Part shown: positions 11,701-21,105 of the stretch, piece by piece
Layout of the letters: each line of letters begins with the position of its first letter
Numbering within the stretch: the stretch's first letter is position 1
DNA from: Mytilus edulis
Lineage: Eukaryota > Mollusca > Bivalvia > Mytilida > Mytilidae
Assembly: GCF_963676685.1 (NCBI RefSeq)
Contig: NC_092349.1
Coordinates: forward strand, 79,000,604-79,064,603
DNA length: 64,000 nucleotides
Direction: 5' to 3'
Program-made: the position numbers and the translations under genes
Notes under the pieces: model-generated
What the model was told of the DNA's origin: nothing
The model's database searches: none
The model's input: the letters and a program-made list of their open reading frames with translations, nothing else

Positions 11701-12825
11701 CAGGCCTCTACAATAACTTTTTTTTCAACTTGTCCAGTAGGACAAGTACATACCAAAACTTACTTGTCCGAATGAAATTGTAACTTGTCCAAAAAAATCT
11801 TAATAATAACCTTTTTTGCATTTCAAGTTGATTCAAGGAACAAAATGAATTTAAAAAAATGAACATAATTTGATTTATATCCTTTGAAATACTTTTAAAA
11901 GATATGAGCCATGAACAACTGAATTTAGTTGTGTCACAGGACTTCGGTTCTAGTTTTTATCAATGCTAAAGTCTCATCATACTTTGCACATGAGGCACCA
12001 TCTGATTGGCCCCTAAATGTACACTCATTGGATTTTTATCCTATTTTTTTTTTAAGTTGAAAAAAGTTTATTCAAATGCAATCAATAAAAAGAATATGAG
12101 GTATGATTGTCAATGAGACAAAAGACCAAATGACACAGAAATTAACAACTATAGGTCACTGCATTGCAAGTATTGTTTTTTCTACATAAAGATCAAACAT
12201 GATTTGATGATTTTTATGGTAAATAACTTCCTCATTCTTATTTAAAAAATAGGGTATGGACATTGGTATTAATTATTATAAAGCAACAAAATAAGGTAGG
12301 AAAAGAGGTTCTGATTTGTCTTGGTTCAGAAATGTCTACTGCTTTGCCAAACTGTCTATTAATCATGTCTATGAAATATGTCTCCTACGGTGCCCAACTG
12401 TCTATTAAACTTGGAGCCGAATCATTTCCGAGCTGGTGACGAACTGTCTTGTAAAGTTACCTTATCTAAAAAGCGCATGGTTGAATGGGATCGGTAAGGA
12501 TGGTTTCCAAGAAAAGTGTGCTTTTTACCTGTTAAAAGTACTTGACAAAGAACCAGTTTTAAATTATCGATTGCAAGTCTGAGGGGTCTTGAGAAATAAA
12601 AAGTTTCAATTAGTTTCAGTTTAAAAAGGAAAGATGTCAAACAAATTTTCTTTTCTTGTTTTTTTTTTTAATAATTATACTTTGTTCATCAAAGTTGGAT
12701 TAAAATTTATTTTCTGCAGAATGATTCTACTTGTCCCATCGGACAAGTTTGGTATAGCTTTTACTTGTCCGACCTTTTTTACCTCTGGTACCGGACAATC
12801 GGACAAACGTTATTGTCGAGGCCTG
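11701..12825. mobile_element. 1.1-kb non-autonomous DNA element with TIRs
   Basis: The left end CAGGCCTCTACAATAAC is matched in reverse complement by the right end GTTATTGTCGAGGCCTG. Complementarity continues through clusters of the word ACTTGTCC, about 90 bp in all. The element is flanked by the 5-bp direct repeat GCTTG (11696-11700 and 12826-12830) and has split the 40-bp minisatellite. It encodes no transposase and carries a fragment of a common mussel-type repeat near 12100-12165. The superfamily cannot be assigned with confidence. Confidence 0.85.
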
Positions 12826-12830
12826 GCTTG

Positions 12831-13055
12831 AGTATTATTCGCTAGCTGGAGTCTTGTGTGAATTTCAACTAGATAGGCCACATAGAAATATTTAATGAAT
12901 TTAATGTGTACATGCATGAGTTTTTTTTTTTTTTTTTTAAACCAGTTTGATGTATACGAAAATGCTTAAGTGAAACAAATTTTGTATGACCCGTTCATGC
13001 AAAAATGGTACAGTGAGTTACACACCACATCGCGTGGACAATTTTATTCACTGAT
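12831..13055. other. Degenerate minisatellite remnant and AT-rich spacer
   Basis: A degenerate continuation of the 40-bp unit (ATTATTCGCTAGCTGG) is followed by AT-rich sequence with a poly-T run near 12922-12938. Confidence 0.5.
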
Positions 13056-13059
13056 CAAA

Positions 13060-13540
13060 AAGGGTTTTGAAATAGAAAGATATCTTATTAATTAACCAGA
13101 GTCCGATTAAGAATTTGGATGTCAAAATTTAGAACTGCAAACTTAATATACGATTGCCTATAGAAACTGGTAGATGATACACTATACCAAAAGTTAATAG
13201 AAAGAAAATGTAATGTATGCAAATAGGATATTGGTGATGAATATCATGTATTATTTATTTGTAAAAAAGCAGATATTATAGTAGAATTGAGAAATTATAG
13301 ATATTTACCACAATATTATAGAAATAATTCAAACATTGTAAAAATGGAAGGTCTTTTGTTACTTTGCAATATTGAATAATATAAGTAATTGTCAGTGTTA
13401 ATCAGAGAAAAACTGTATTCTCTTCTTTAAATTTTGTTTGTGTTAATTTGGTTTATTTCTGTCATATTTAATGTATAGACATGTATATGTTATCAATAAT
13501 GACCTCTTGAATAAACACATTGTAAATATGTGAGTGTTTT
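13060..13540 (+). pseudogene. LINE 3'-end relic
   Basis: Across shifted frames this encodes the C-terminal LINE motif seen in the - strand copies nearby: WMSKFRT, then RLPIETGR, a CxxC pair and DIGDEYHVLFIC, followed by a tail ending at TAA near 13379. Several stops and frameshifts are present. A 3' untranslated region follows, with an AATAAA near 13512. It is a dead, 5'-truncated copy. Confidence 0.75.
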
Positions 13541-13979
13541 ACTAATAAATCCTGGAATCTTATACATGAGAGGGGAGGGATAGCAAAGGGACAATTATAA
13601 TTAACCATTTACAAACATTTAAAGTATGGTTTTGACAATTTTGAAATAAAAATAATAGTTAGGACCAGCAGATTTTCTTCAATGACCACCAGGGAAAACA
13701 ATTGAGATCTCTGAAAAATATGTGATTTATACAAAGAAGACGACAATAGGGGGTCAGTTAACATGTTAGCAACACCTCCATTTTGGCAAAAAAAAACACA
13801 GTTAACAACAAATGCAAAAATGCGAATAACAATTAACAAAGTGGGTTGAAAACAGTTAACATAATTAACATGCCTTAAAACTTTTCCAGATGCACAGGCT
13901 TGCCTGTACTCAGAGTAAATTTTGAGGTGAAAATACGGCCACTTAAGCAAAAGGTCCACATGAACCTTAAAAAAACTTA
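13541..13979. other. No gene recognised
   Basis: A 116-codon reverse-strand ORF (13609-13959) has no recognisable motif or splice support and is probably chance. Confidence 0.4.
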
Positions 13980-13983
13980 TTAA

Positions 13984-14529
13984 GGAGGCTCGAGGGTATA
14001 AGATTTTCAGAGAAAAAAAAAATCTTTAATTTTTCATTACAAATTTTATTTATTATCTTTAGTAGTTGTTACTTTATCATATGGTACAAAAATCATTCCA
14101 AAGTATCAATTCGTGTTGGCCCCAGGTGACTTTTAAAATGTACATATCATTGAAAAAGCTCTAAATTATCTCCCTTTGGTAAAAAAAAAATGCCATTTTT
14201 TAGCATTAAATATTAAATATCTTGTTCAACTCGTCAGTCGCCTATATTTTTTATTGTTGTTTTCGAATAAGCTGTACATAAACTAAATAATTGTAAAATT
14301 TAAGCGATTTCTGTAATTTAGATCTAGATATTACCGCTATTTCTCCTATTAGTTCAACAGAAAAAAATGACATTAACAAAAACTATGCTCCTTTCGAAGG
14401 AAGATTGTGAGCGTAAATGAACGATGACCCCATTCATTTATTTTATTTTCGTTTTAAGTATGAGATAAAGTTCATTTATAGAAAAATCCTATATTAAATA
14501 ACAAATTTGATCTAGACCCGCGAGCCCCC
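13984..14529. mobile_element. 546-bp TTAA-flanked element with short TIRs
   Basis: The left end GGAGGCTCGAGGGT and the right end ACCCGCGAGCCCCC are imperfect inverted repeats. TTAA flanks both sides (13980-13983 and 14530-14533). TTAA target duplications are characteristic of piggyBac and Kolobok superfamilies. No coding capacity is seen, so it is non-autonomous. Confidence 0.75.
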
Positions 14530-14742
14530 TTAAATTAAGATAATGGTTAATTAAAAATTGAATGCTTCTTTTTGTAACTTTATTTATATATATCATTTAT
14601 TCTGGTATCACCTAAGTTGGACAAAGGTATACAGAAAAACACATTAGTTTACATTACATTACATATAAGTACATTTGTTGAGGAAGCATTAAATATGAGT
14701 TTTTTTTACAACGGTATGATCAGTATAGCCGGCAGGTTAACA

Positions 14743-15190
14743 TCAGAGAGAATCCAGTTTGTCATTTATAATTCTAATAAATTGGCACAATTTTCGGAGT
14801 TTCGATTTCTGTTTTTGGTTAATAATAGTATTAAATTTTATAACATTACAGTTCGTTAGGTATTTATTGTCAATATGTAGTGTTCTATCTGTCAGGAGAC
14901 TGCTGCATTCCATTACATAGTGGTATTCATCACCTATCGCAACTCTGCATAACGGACACTTTCTCTGTTCTCGGGGAATGTTTTGCCATCTGCCATTTTC
15001 AATCGGCAGTTTATGGTTCATTGTCCTAAACCGCGACATTGTTATTATATCTTTATCATCAAGTACGTTAAGGTAGTGTTCGAAATTGTGTGATGTCTTG
15101 TACAGGCGATAATTCAGGGCTTTCGGCGAATCGTTTACCTTTCCTGTCCATGACTGTTTAAACTGATCTTCTAGTCTTTGTTTAATTGTA
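14743..15190 (-). pseudogene. LINE C-terminal relic
   Basis: On the - strand an open frame encodes the C-terminus of a non-LTR retrotransposon ORF2. A segment with KSTIKQRLEDQFKQSWTG leads into MSRFRTMNHKLPIENGRW and the zinc motif CPLCRVAIGDEYHYVMEC. The frame ends at 14743 after a basic tail. It is the same family as the copies at 18392-19358 and 13060-13540. The RT core is missing because the copy is 5'-truncated. Confidence 0.8.
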
Positions 15191-15219
15191 GATTTAATGT
15201 TAGGTGATGTGTTATTGGG

Positions 15220-15301
15220 GTGTAAAAGCGTTGATCGATGTACATTTTGTAGCGCGGAAGACCTTCGTTCAAAAAAATGTGCGCATGGTCAACGCTTTTA
15301 C
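15220..15301. repeat. Imperfect hairpin
   Basis: GTAAAAGCGTTGATC is matched by the inverted GGTCAACGCTTTTAC about 50 bp later, with further weak pairing inside. It adjoins the 5' edge of the LINE relic and has no coding role. Confidence 0.6.
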
Positions 15302-15390
15302 AAACCTATGAAGTTACAAAAAGAAGCATTCGATATTTATAATTACATTTTGTTTAGCTATGATCATGAAAACACGAATTTTATAATTGT

Positions 15391-15492
15391 TTTAGGGGGA
15401 AAAAATTGGGAAAAAATTGGTTGCTTATATAGGAAATCATTGAAGTGTGACTGGAGCGGGCCCCCACTTAAGTATCTGGATCCGCCACTGTG
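15391..15492. mobile_element. Truncated hAT-like MITE end
   Basis: It shares CACTTAAGTATCTGGATCCGCCACTG-type sequence with the complete copies at 37534-37681 and 41330-41489. The right terminus, reading CAGTGGCGGATCCAG in reverse, is intact. The left end is lost. Confidence 0.65.
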
Positions 15493-15841
15493 AACACTTG
15501 CAATTCATAGAAAAACAAGTGAGTAACCTTAATATAACTAAAATTTCATAACGAAATCGGTTTAAAATGTATTAAGTCTGTATTTTCTGCAAAATCCCCG
15601 TTTGATTATTATATGTCTTAAATGGCACGTCCCTTTATTTCATAATCTTCGCTGTTTTGATAACATACAATTGGATACAGAAGGGGGTCATAAACGGTAA
15701 CCAAAAAATCTGCAGGTTTTATCTGTACCCAAGAGTAAATTGTATGGTGTAAAGACAACCAATATACAAAATGTATTCGTCAATTCGAATGATCGAAGAA
15801 AGATGTTATTTCACCTGTTTTATTAGGATATGTATGGTAAT
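15493..15841. other. No gene recognised
   Basis: AT-rich spacer without supported features. Confidence 0.4.
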
Positions 15842-15985
15842 ATAAAAAAGAAGATGTGGTATGATTGCTAATGAGACAACTCTCCACAAGAGACCAAATG
15901 ACAGAAATTAATAACTGTAGGTCACCGTACGGCCTTCAACAACGTTCTTCAGCAAAATCCATACCACATACTATATTTAAGTACT
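15842..15985 (+). repeat. Dispersed mussel-type repeat (truncated)
   Basis: It starts AAAAGAAGATGTGGTATGAT and continues through GAGACAACTCTCCACAAGAG and TAGGTCACCGTACGGCC. This is the reverse-complement end of the longer copy at 36541-36895. At least eight further pieces occur in the window, so it is a high-copy family. Confidence 0.8.
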
Positions 15986-16598
15986 TACCCAGTTCAATCT
16001 TAACCATTCTGTTTCTGTTTGCTTAGACCACTTTAAATTTCAAACGTTCGTTGGTTCGCTTGCAATTAAAGTGTCTCTCCCTAATCAAATGATATTCAAA
16101 TGTGAAATTCAATGTAAATAAAGAATTAACTAAGGAAATTTATTCCCGCGTTTAAAAATCGTGCAGCATAAATTTCAATTTTAAACCCGTTATATAACAT
16201 AAGTTTAGGGTTTAATTAGGGCCAATGGTAAATGTTTGTTAAAAGATATCATGCACTATCTTAATAGCACTGACTGATTGATATTTTTACGTTTATAGAC
16301 GTTATAGTAAGGAGATAAGGTCAACATGTACAATAGAGCATTTGCAATCAAGCACACACAGTTATACCCAAATATAAAACAAATAGTATTGCTTCTGTTA
16401 GTCTTGGCATGCAGATGGGTCTTGTAGTTGTGAAAGATTGTTTTCTGCCCTACGGCGCCTTAAACCATCACTGGGGTGAGGCTGATGACTGCGTTACTCG
16501 ATTCACGGTCATCTGAAGATGTCGGATGAAAAATTAGGTCAGTATCTGTATTGTCTGTTAAAAGTGTTTCTGTAACATTTTCTTTACAAAGCATACAT
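15986..16598. other. No gene recognised
   Basis: AT-rich sequence with no supported exon or repeat boundary. Confidence 0.4.
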
Positions 16599-16771
16599 TG
16601 GTTAGTCCTATACTATAAGACTCTGAACGTTCATATCATTTACATTCAACGTTTTTTATCGGATATTTTTTTTTACTATCAAAGTTGAACCTCAGAGGTT
16701 CAACATTGATAGTAACGTTGAATGTAAATGATATGAATCTTCAGTCTTACATTATAGGACTAATACATTTG
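16599..16771. repeat. Near-perfect palindrome, about 80-bp arms
   Basis: TTAGTCCTATACTATAAGAC...CATATCATTTACATTCAACG pairs with the inverted sequence ending TAGGACTAATAC, centred on GAACCTCAGAGGTTC near 16694. The left arm has an extra T-rich block of about 20 bp (16653-16674) that the right arm lacks. Non-coding; a foldback MITE is likely. Confidence 0.8.
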
Positions 16772-17790
16772 TATGATGTAAATTTATGAAAGATTCACAC
16801 GGAAATTTCAAATTACTACCGAGAAATGTGAATGAAACAGAAAATTCGATTTGAAAAAAATCGCTAAGATGACCGTAAATCATCATTAAAATATTTTCGT
16901 GATTGGGTAAAAGATGATCGTGACTAGTAATGGATTACCGCAATTTTTAAAGGATGACTGTAAATTCGAAATATCCGTATTTGTATTCATAGCGTTTTGT
17001 TGAGTTTGTCTCAATAGCAGTTCAGTTAGCTAATATAACTATGTTAAAATCAATTTCTAATTAATTTTATATAATAATTACAAACCTTGTAGTAGATGTT
17101 ATGTGGTCTGCCTTTTATGTCTCTTTAATTTGAATTAATTAATTCATGGGAGTGAGCACACGACTATGTTATAATTTTATATTATTTATTACTAGTATTT
17201 CATTCTAAAAAGATGTTCATTTGAATATCATATAAAAGGATAATAAGTATTATTATTCAACTTTTTCAGGTAAAACTTTTTGCTGTCTTCTGCTTCACGG
17301 ATAGTTGGTTTTAAATGTAAACTGGAATCCTGAGTTTGCATCCTGGGCAATCGAAGAAATTGTAAACAGGGAAAATTTGTAATAAACAAGACTTAGTATC
17401 TATTAAAAATTATATCAATTTCTTTTTATCGGTATTAAACTGTTTGTCGTATTTTGAGTTCATGACAATAATAGTAAATTGCATATTATTGATCGTAAAC
17501 AATGAAATATTTATTGATAACGTCAACATTAAAATTTTAATACAAATTAACAGCGATACAATGAAAAGTTGAAGAGAAAAATCATCAATTATTTAAACAT
17601 ATGAATATCCAGTTATCGAGTTACCAACTTACAGTTCTACAAAACCTTCAAGAGGCCATCAAATACATTTCAATGTTGTATTTTGGCTTCTTCATACTTT
17701 GGCAAGCATATTGCCATTGAAAATTAATCGTTTTGTTTAAAACTGTGGACACAATTTCTCTTTAAAAATTTTTGGGAGCCTCCGCGGCAT
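16772..17790. other. No gene recognised
   Basis: AT-rich spacer before the retroelement nest; nothing supported. Confidence 0.4.
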
Positions 17791-18040
17791 GGGGGAAATC
17801 CGGGCACAGGTATTTGGGGCATGGACCCCCCTTTTTTGGACCTCACTAAAAAAAATGTTTGGTGTTTTTTTTTTTTTATTTATTTACAATTTTCTACAAT
17901 GTATAAACATACAACTTTTTTACTATCCATACATAGCCCATGGTCAGTTTTCAGAAGCTTCTTTTTTCACTTAGGGCTCGTATGGATAGTAAAACAGTTA
18001 TTGTAATCGACTAGCAATGGGTTGTTGAGACTTGATATAG
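17791..18040. repeat. Left inverted flank of the retroelement nest
   Basis: 17791-17911 (containing GGCATGGACCCCCC and TTTACAATTTTCTACAATGT) is the reverse complement of 25879-25991. Inside it lies a hairpin built on ACTATCCATAC...GTATGGATAGT (17921-17991), also present at 25757-25823. A 45-bp segment (GTTATTGTAATCGACTAG...GAGACTTGATATA) follows in the same orientation at both sites. The arrangement brackets the LINE/DIRS nest. Confidence 0.75.
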
Positions 18041-19358
18041 AACAGAACAGAACAGAACATATTTTATTTCCAATTAAGGGCCCACAAGGGGCATACAGAG
18101 CATACATGAATAAGGCAAAATAATATTGATTTGCATAGATACATAGATACAAACGATTTTTTACATACATTTACAATACAATTACTAACTCAAGATTTTC
18201 AAGATTTTATTGTAAAGCAACGCTCAGACACATAAATGTGTAACATGAGGTACATATATACAATGGTAAACATGATTTATAATACAAAGGTAACATTAAA
18301 AAAAACAAAATAAAAAACAATATAATTTAAAAAAAAAAAAAAAAACAAACAATAAAAAAAATAAAAAAAATAAGACAAATTAATATACATATCACAATAG
18401 GTTATTCAGCTTTTTGATAAAAGATGCCACCTGTCTATATAAATTGACATTACAGTAAGATAACATTACAGATAATTTCTGTTTACTTGGATGCTTCGTA
18501 TAATAACTAGGGATATGTTGTTCTCTAAAAGTAACCAGTTGAGGAGACTTGCATATAAAAAGATAGTGAAATTCGTCTCCTACACTTTCTTTACATATGT
18601 GACATTTTCTGTCCTCCGCCGGAATATTGTGCCAACGCCCAGTTTCAATGGGAATTTTTATATTAGACGTTCTTAATTTTGTCATCCAGATTCTTGCATT
18701 TTCCGGTATTTTTATTAAATAATTTTCAAATCCAAAACAGTTTTTATAACTAGAATAAAATACACCTCGGGAAGATAATTGGACATCTTGATGCCATTTT
18801 TGTATATATTGGTCTTGTAAAACCTGTTTTATCAGATGTTTGTAGTCAGCACTATCTTGATTGACAAACACATATCCTAGTCCTGTATCATTAAATATTG
18901 ATTCTATAAAGTTCAGCCATTTGAATGATTGACCACTATTTTGCATTAAACTTAATAATAATCTATACATATTACTACTTAATTTGTCACCACGCATTAT
19001 CCTTCTCCAAAATGATGTCATTCTTATTTTGACTTTTATTTCTAATGGAAATCTGCCTAATTCTCCATATACCATATAGTTAGGCGTTGAAGATCTTACT
19101 CTTAGAATACGTTTACAAAAATTTAAGTGAATTTGTTCTAAAATTTTCAGGTTTTCGTATCCCCAAATCTCACACCCATATAAAAGAATAGGCTCTACCA
19201 TGGCATCAAACATTTTAAGCTGTAAATCCAATGGGATGGCTTGATTTCTAATACTTTTGTACAAGCTGTATAATGCTTTTTGTGCTTGATTAACCAATTT
19301 TTTCTTCGCCTCATTGAAAGTACCATTACATTTAAATATGAGCCCAAGATATGAGTAG
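18041..19358 (-). pseudogene. LINE ORF2 C-terminal half (interrupted by DIRS element)
   Basis: On the - strand, 19358 to 18392 is one open frame. It encodes the post-RT region of a non-LTR retrotransposon (NQAQKALYSLYKS, FDAMVEPILLYGCEIWG, YGELGRFPLEIKVK) and the C-terminal zinc motif CHICKESVGDEFHYLFIC. The 3' untranslated region follows to a (TTCTG)n-type tail, which appears as GAACAGAACAG on the + strand at 18040-18059. The frame begins abruptly at the DIRS boundary in the sequence TYSYLG. Its upstream half is at 24057-24912, where the frame ends in LVDT. The two halves join in frame if the DIRS element is removed. Confidence 0.88.
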
Positions 19359-19433
19359 GTACACACTATACTTATATATAACAATAAATATATCAAACAC
19401 AATTTGTAATTGCCGATCGCCCACGAGACTAGA
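19359..19433 (-). repeat. DIRS repeat B2 (terminal)
   Basis: 75 bp beginning GTACACACTATAC on the + strand. It is identical to B1 (19955-20029) except one base (TTTGTAAT against TTTATAAT). It forms the 3' end of the element. Confidence 0.92.
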
Positions 19434-19787
19434 AGGACACCGGATTTTATTATAATCTATCATAACAAACATAATATTTTGCAATAATATATATATACAT
19501 ATAAACAATGCTTTCAATACAAAACGAAAACATTGACTCCGTCATAAACGAACCCGCCGGCCAGGAAAAACCAACAACCAAGTTACCTTAGTCGATATGG
19601 AAACCTGTGTCCAAACCCTAATGCTCGGAAGATCGTCTCGAGAGGTGTACTTGGACAATACTGAAAATTAGCTTATTTTTACATAAACAAAATATCATCA
19701 AAATGTGTAATAGCAAACAAAAATACCAATATATAGTACAAAAAACAAGAAAAAATCAAACAATAATGAACCAACATTAAATCTGAA
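19434..19787 (-). other. DIRS A2-B2 spacer
   Basis: 354 bp between the A2 and B2 repeats, with no long ORF. In this repeat class the extra terminal segment is thought to serve as template for completing the circular intermediate. No clear internal motif is seen. Confidence 0.7.
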
Positions 19788-19957
19788 CTTGACCAGTTCG
19801 AAGTTGGCGAGAGAATGGTCTGATAGGGAAATTAACCCGCCAAAAAATGACCATTCACGTGATACTACAATTAATATCACGTGTCCATACATATATCGAA
19901 AGAACCGTTAGTACAATAATTTTCCTCTATACTTCGAAACGCGGAAAATTATAAGTA
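19788..19957 (-). repeat. DIRS repeat A2 (internal copy)
   Basis: 170 bp matching 23887-24056 with no indels that I can see, starting CTTGACCAGTTCGAAGTTGG on the + strand. It ends directly against B1, sharing GTA. It contains the inverted pair CACGTGAT / ATCACGTG. Confidence 0.93.
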
Positions 19958-20029
19958 CACACTATACTTATATATAACAATAAATATATCAAACACAATT
20001 TATAATTGCCGATCGCCCACGAGACTAGA
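19955..20029 (-). repeat. DIRS repeat B1 (internal copy)
   Basis: Second copy of the 75-bp B repeat, directly joined to A2. The A2/B1 junction corresponds to the end-to-end junction expected in a circular intermediate. Confidence 0.92.
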
Positions 20030-20070
20030 GAACTCAAAGAAAGGGCTGAAACGGATAGAAAAACATATAT

Positions 20071-21102
20071 CTATAAACCTAAATTCTTAGAAACTGAAAT
20101 TCTATTATCAAACGAATCTGCAATGTACCCGTCTTTACTTCAATCAGATTTCCAACGTCCATGCCTCTTTATACATCTCTCATTAACATCTGACTTGGCT
20201 GCAGCAGAAGCGCCACCTGAACGTAATGAGTGTAAACCTAAGTTAAGGTGTGGAGCAACCATTTTCAACCTTTTAACGATATTTTGCCTGGCTGCTGTAT
20301 AACTAAGCTTCTTATTTTTATAAATTAACTTAGCTGTACCACCCGATCTAAATATGGGTCTGAAAACAAAATGATCAGAATCAACATCTAAACTAGATAA
20401 ACCCAAATAACGCTTATACATCAAAAGGGGACATGCTTGAGAACTCCCTTTGGAAATCAAAATTTCGTTGCCCTGTCTATATTGATCAGTTTTGCTATGC
20501 GACAAAAAGATAGACATGTATTCCTCATATATCTTAATATCCCTACAAGTTAATGAACTTAATTCATCAAAACGTAAAAAACCTGCATAAGCTATAAGTA
20601 TCATAGTTAAATCCCTAATCACTAATAAATCACTAGAATCCTGATATATAGAACATAGTTCTCTAAGCATAATGTTATCAACTGGGTCTTTTTTCACGAC
20701 TGGTTTACCGTTTCGCCTTTTGCACGATTCTAATAGAAATTTTATGAATGAATTGCTTGTAGGGTCTATGTAACCGTTCAATTCGTGAGCCCATTTTATA
20801 GAATAAATCGCGGACTGTAATACACTTGGTGAAGAATGTTTGTCAATAAGAAATGTTAAGTATAACGCTACATGTACTGGTTCGGCTGGTAAATCAGAAA
20901 AACCATGTTCATTAATGAATAACTTCCAACGATTAAATCCGGCAAAGTACTTCTTTGACGTATTTTCACTTTTCGAATCCACTATGTACAAAGCCATCTT
21001 TCCTGCCAAAGATCTCAACACATTGTTTCCTCCTACACCACTGCTCTCAACGACATTCTCAACGTTCTGTCTCAGTTTTAAACCTAAAAAACGCAAAAAT
21101 CC
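20071..21102 (-). pseudogene. DIRS tyrosine recombinase (premature stop)
   Basis: Integrase of the element, related to phage tyrosine recombinases. The open part ends at TGA 20140-20142. The N-terminal SAM-like region (STSKKY/WKLFI, FSDLPAEPVHVALYLTFL) is followed by the catalytic core: Arg in AYAGFLRFDELSSL, then HSLRSGGASAA (His and Arg) and KRHGRWKSD. In the family the nucleophile Tyr follows within a few residues. Here the TGA intervenes, and the same frame then reads SKDGYIADS and ends VSKNLGL at TAG 20071-20073, so the catalytic tyrosine (codon 20125-20127) is cut off. No ATG lies close to the upstream end: the frame opens right after two adjacent stops (TAA TGA, 21108-21103) and the first in-frame Met is about 34 codons in. 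Confidence 0.9.
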
Positions 21103-21105
21103 TCA

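Noticed and set aside
11544-11703. CRISPR-like regular repeats
   Set aside because: The units are directly adjacent without unique spacers and the genome is animal; this is a minisatellite.
13609-13959. 116-residue - strand ORF
   Set aside because: No recognisable motif, no homology I can name and no splice context; probably chance.
18300-18380. A-rich tract as a polyadenylated retroelement tail on the + strand
   Set aside because: The LINE is on the - strand and this tract lies within its 3' untranslated region; the real tail is the GAACA repeat at 18040-18059.
20006-20302. 98-residue + strand ORF in the DIRS element
   Set aside because: Antisense shadow of the tyrosine recombinase.
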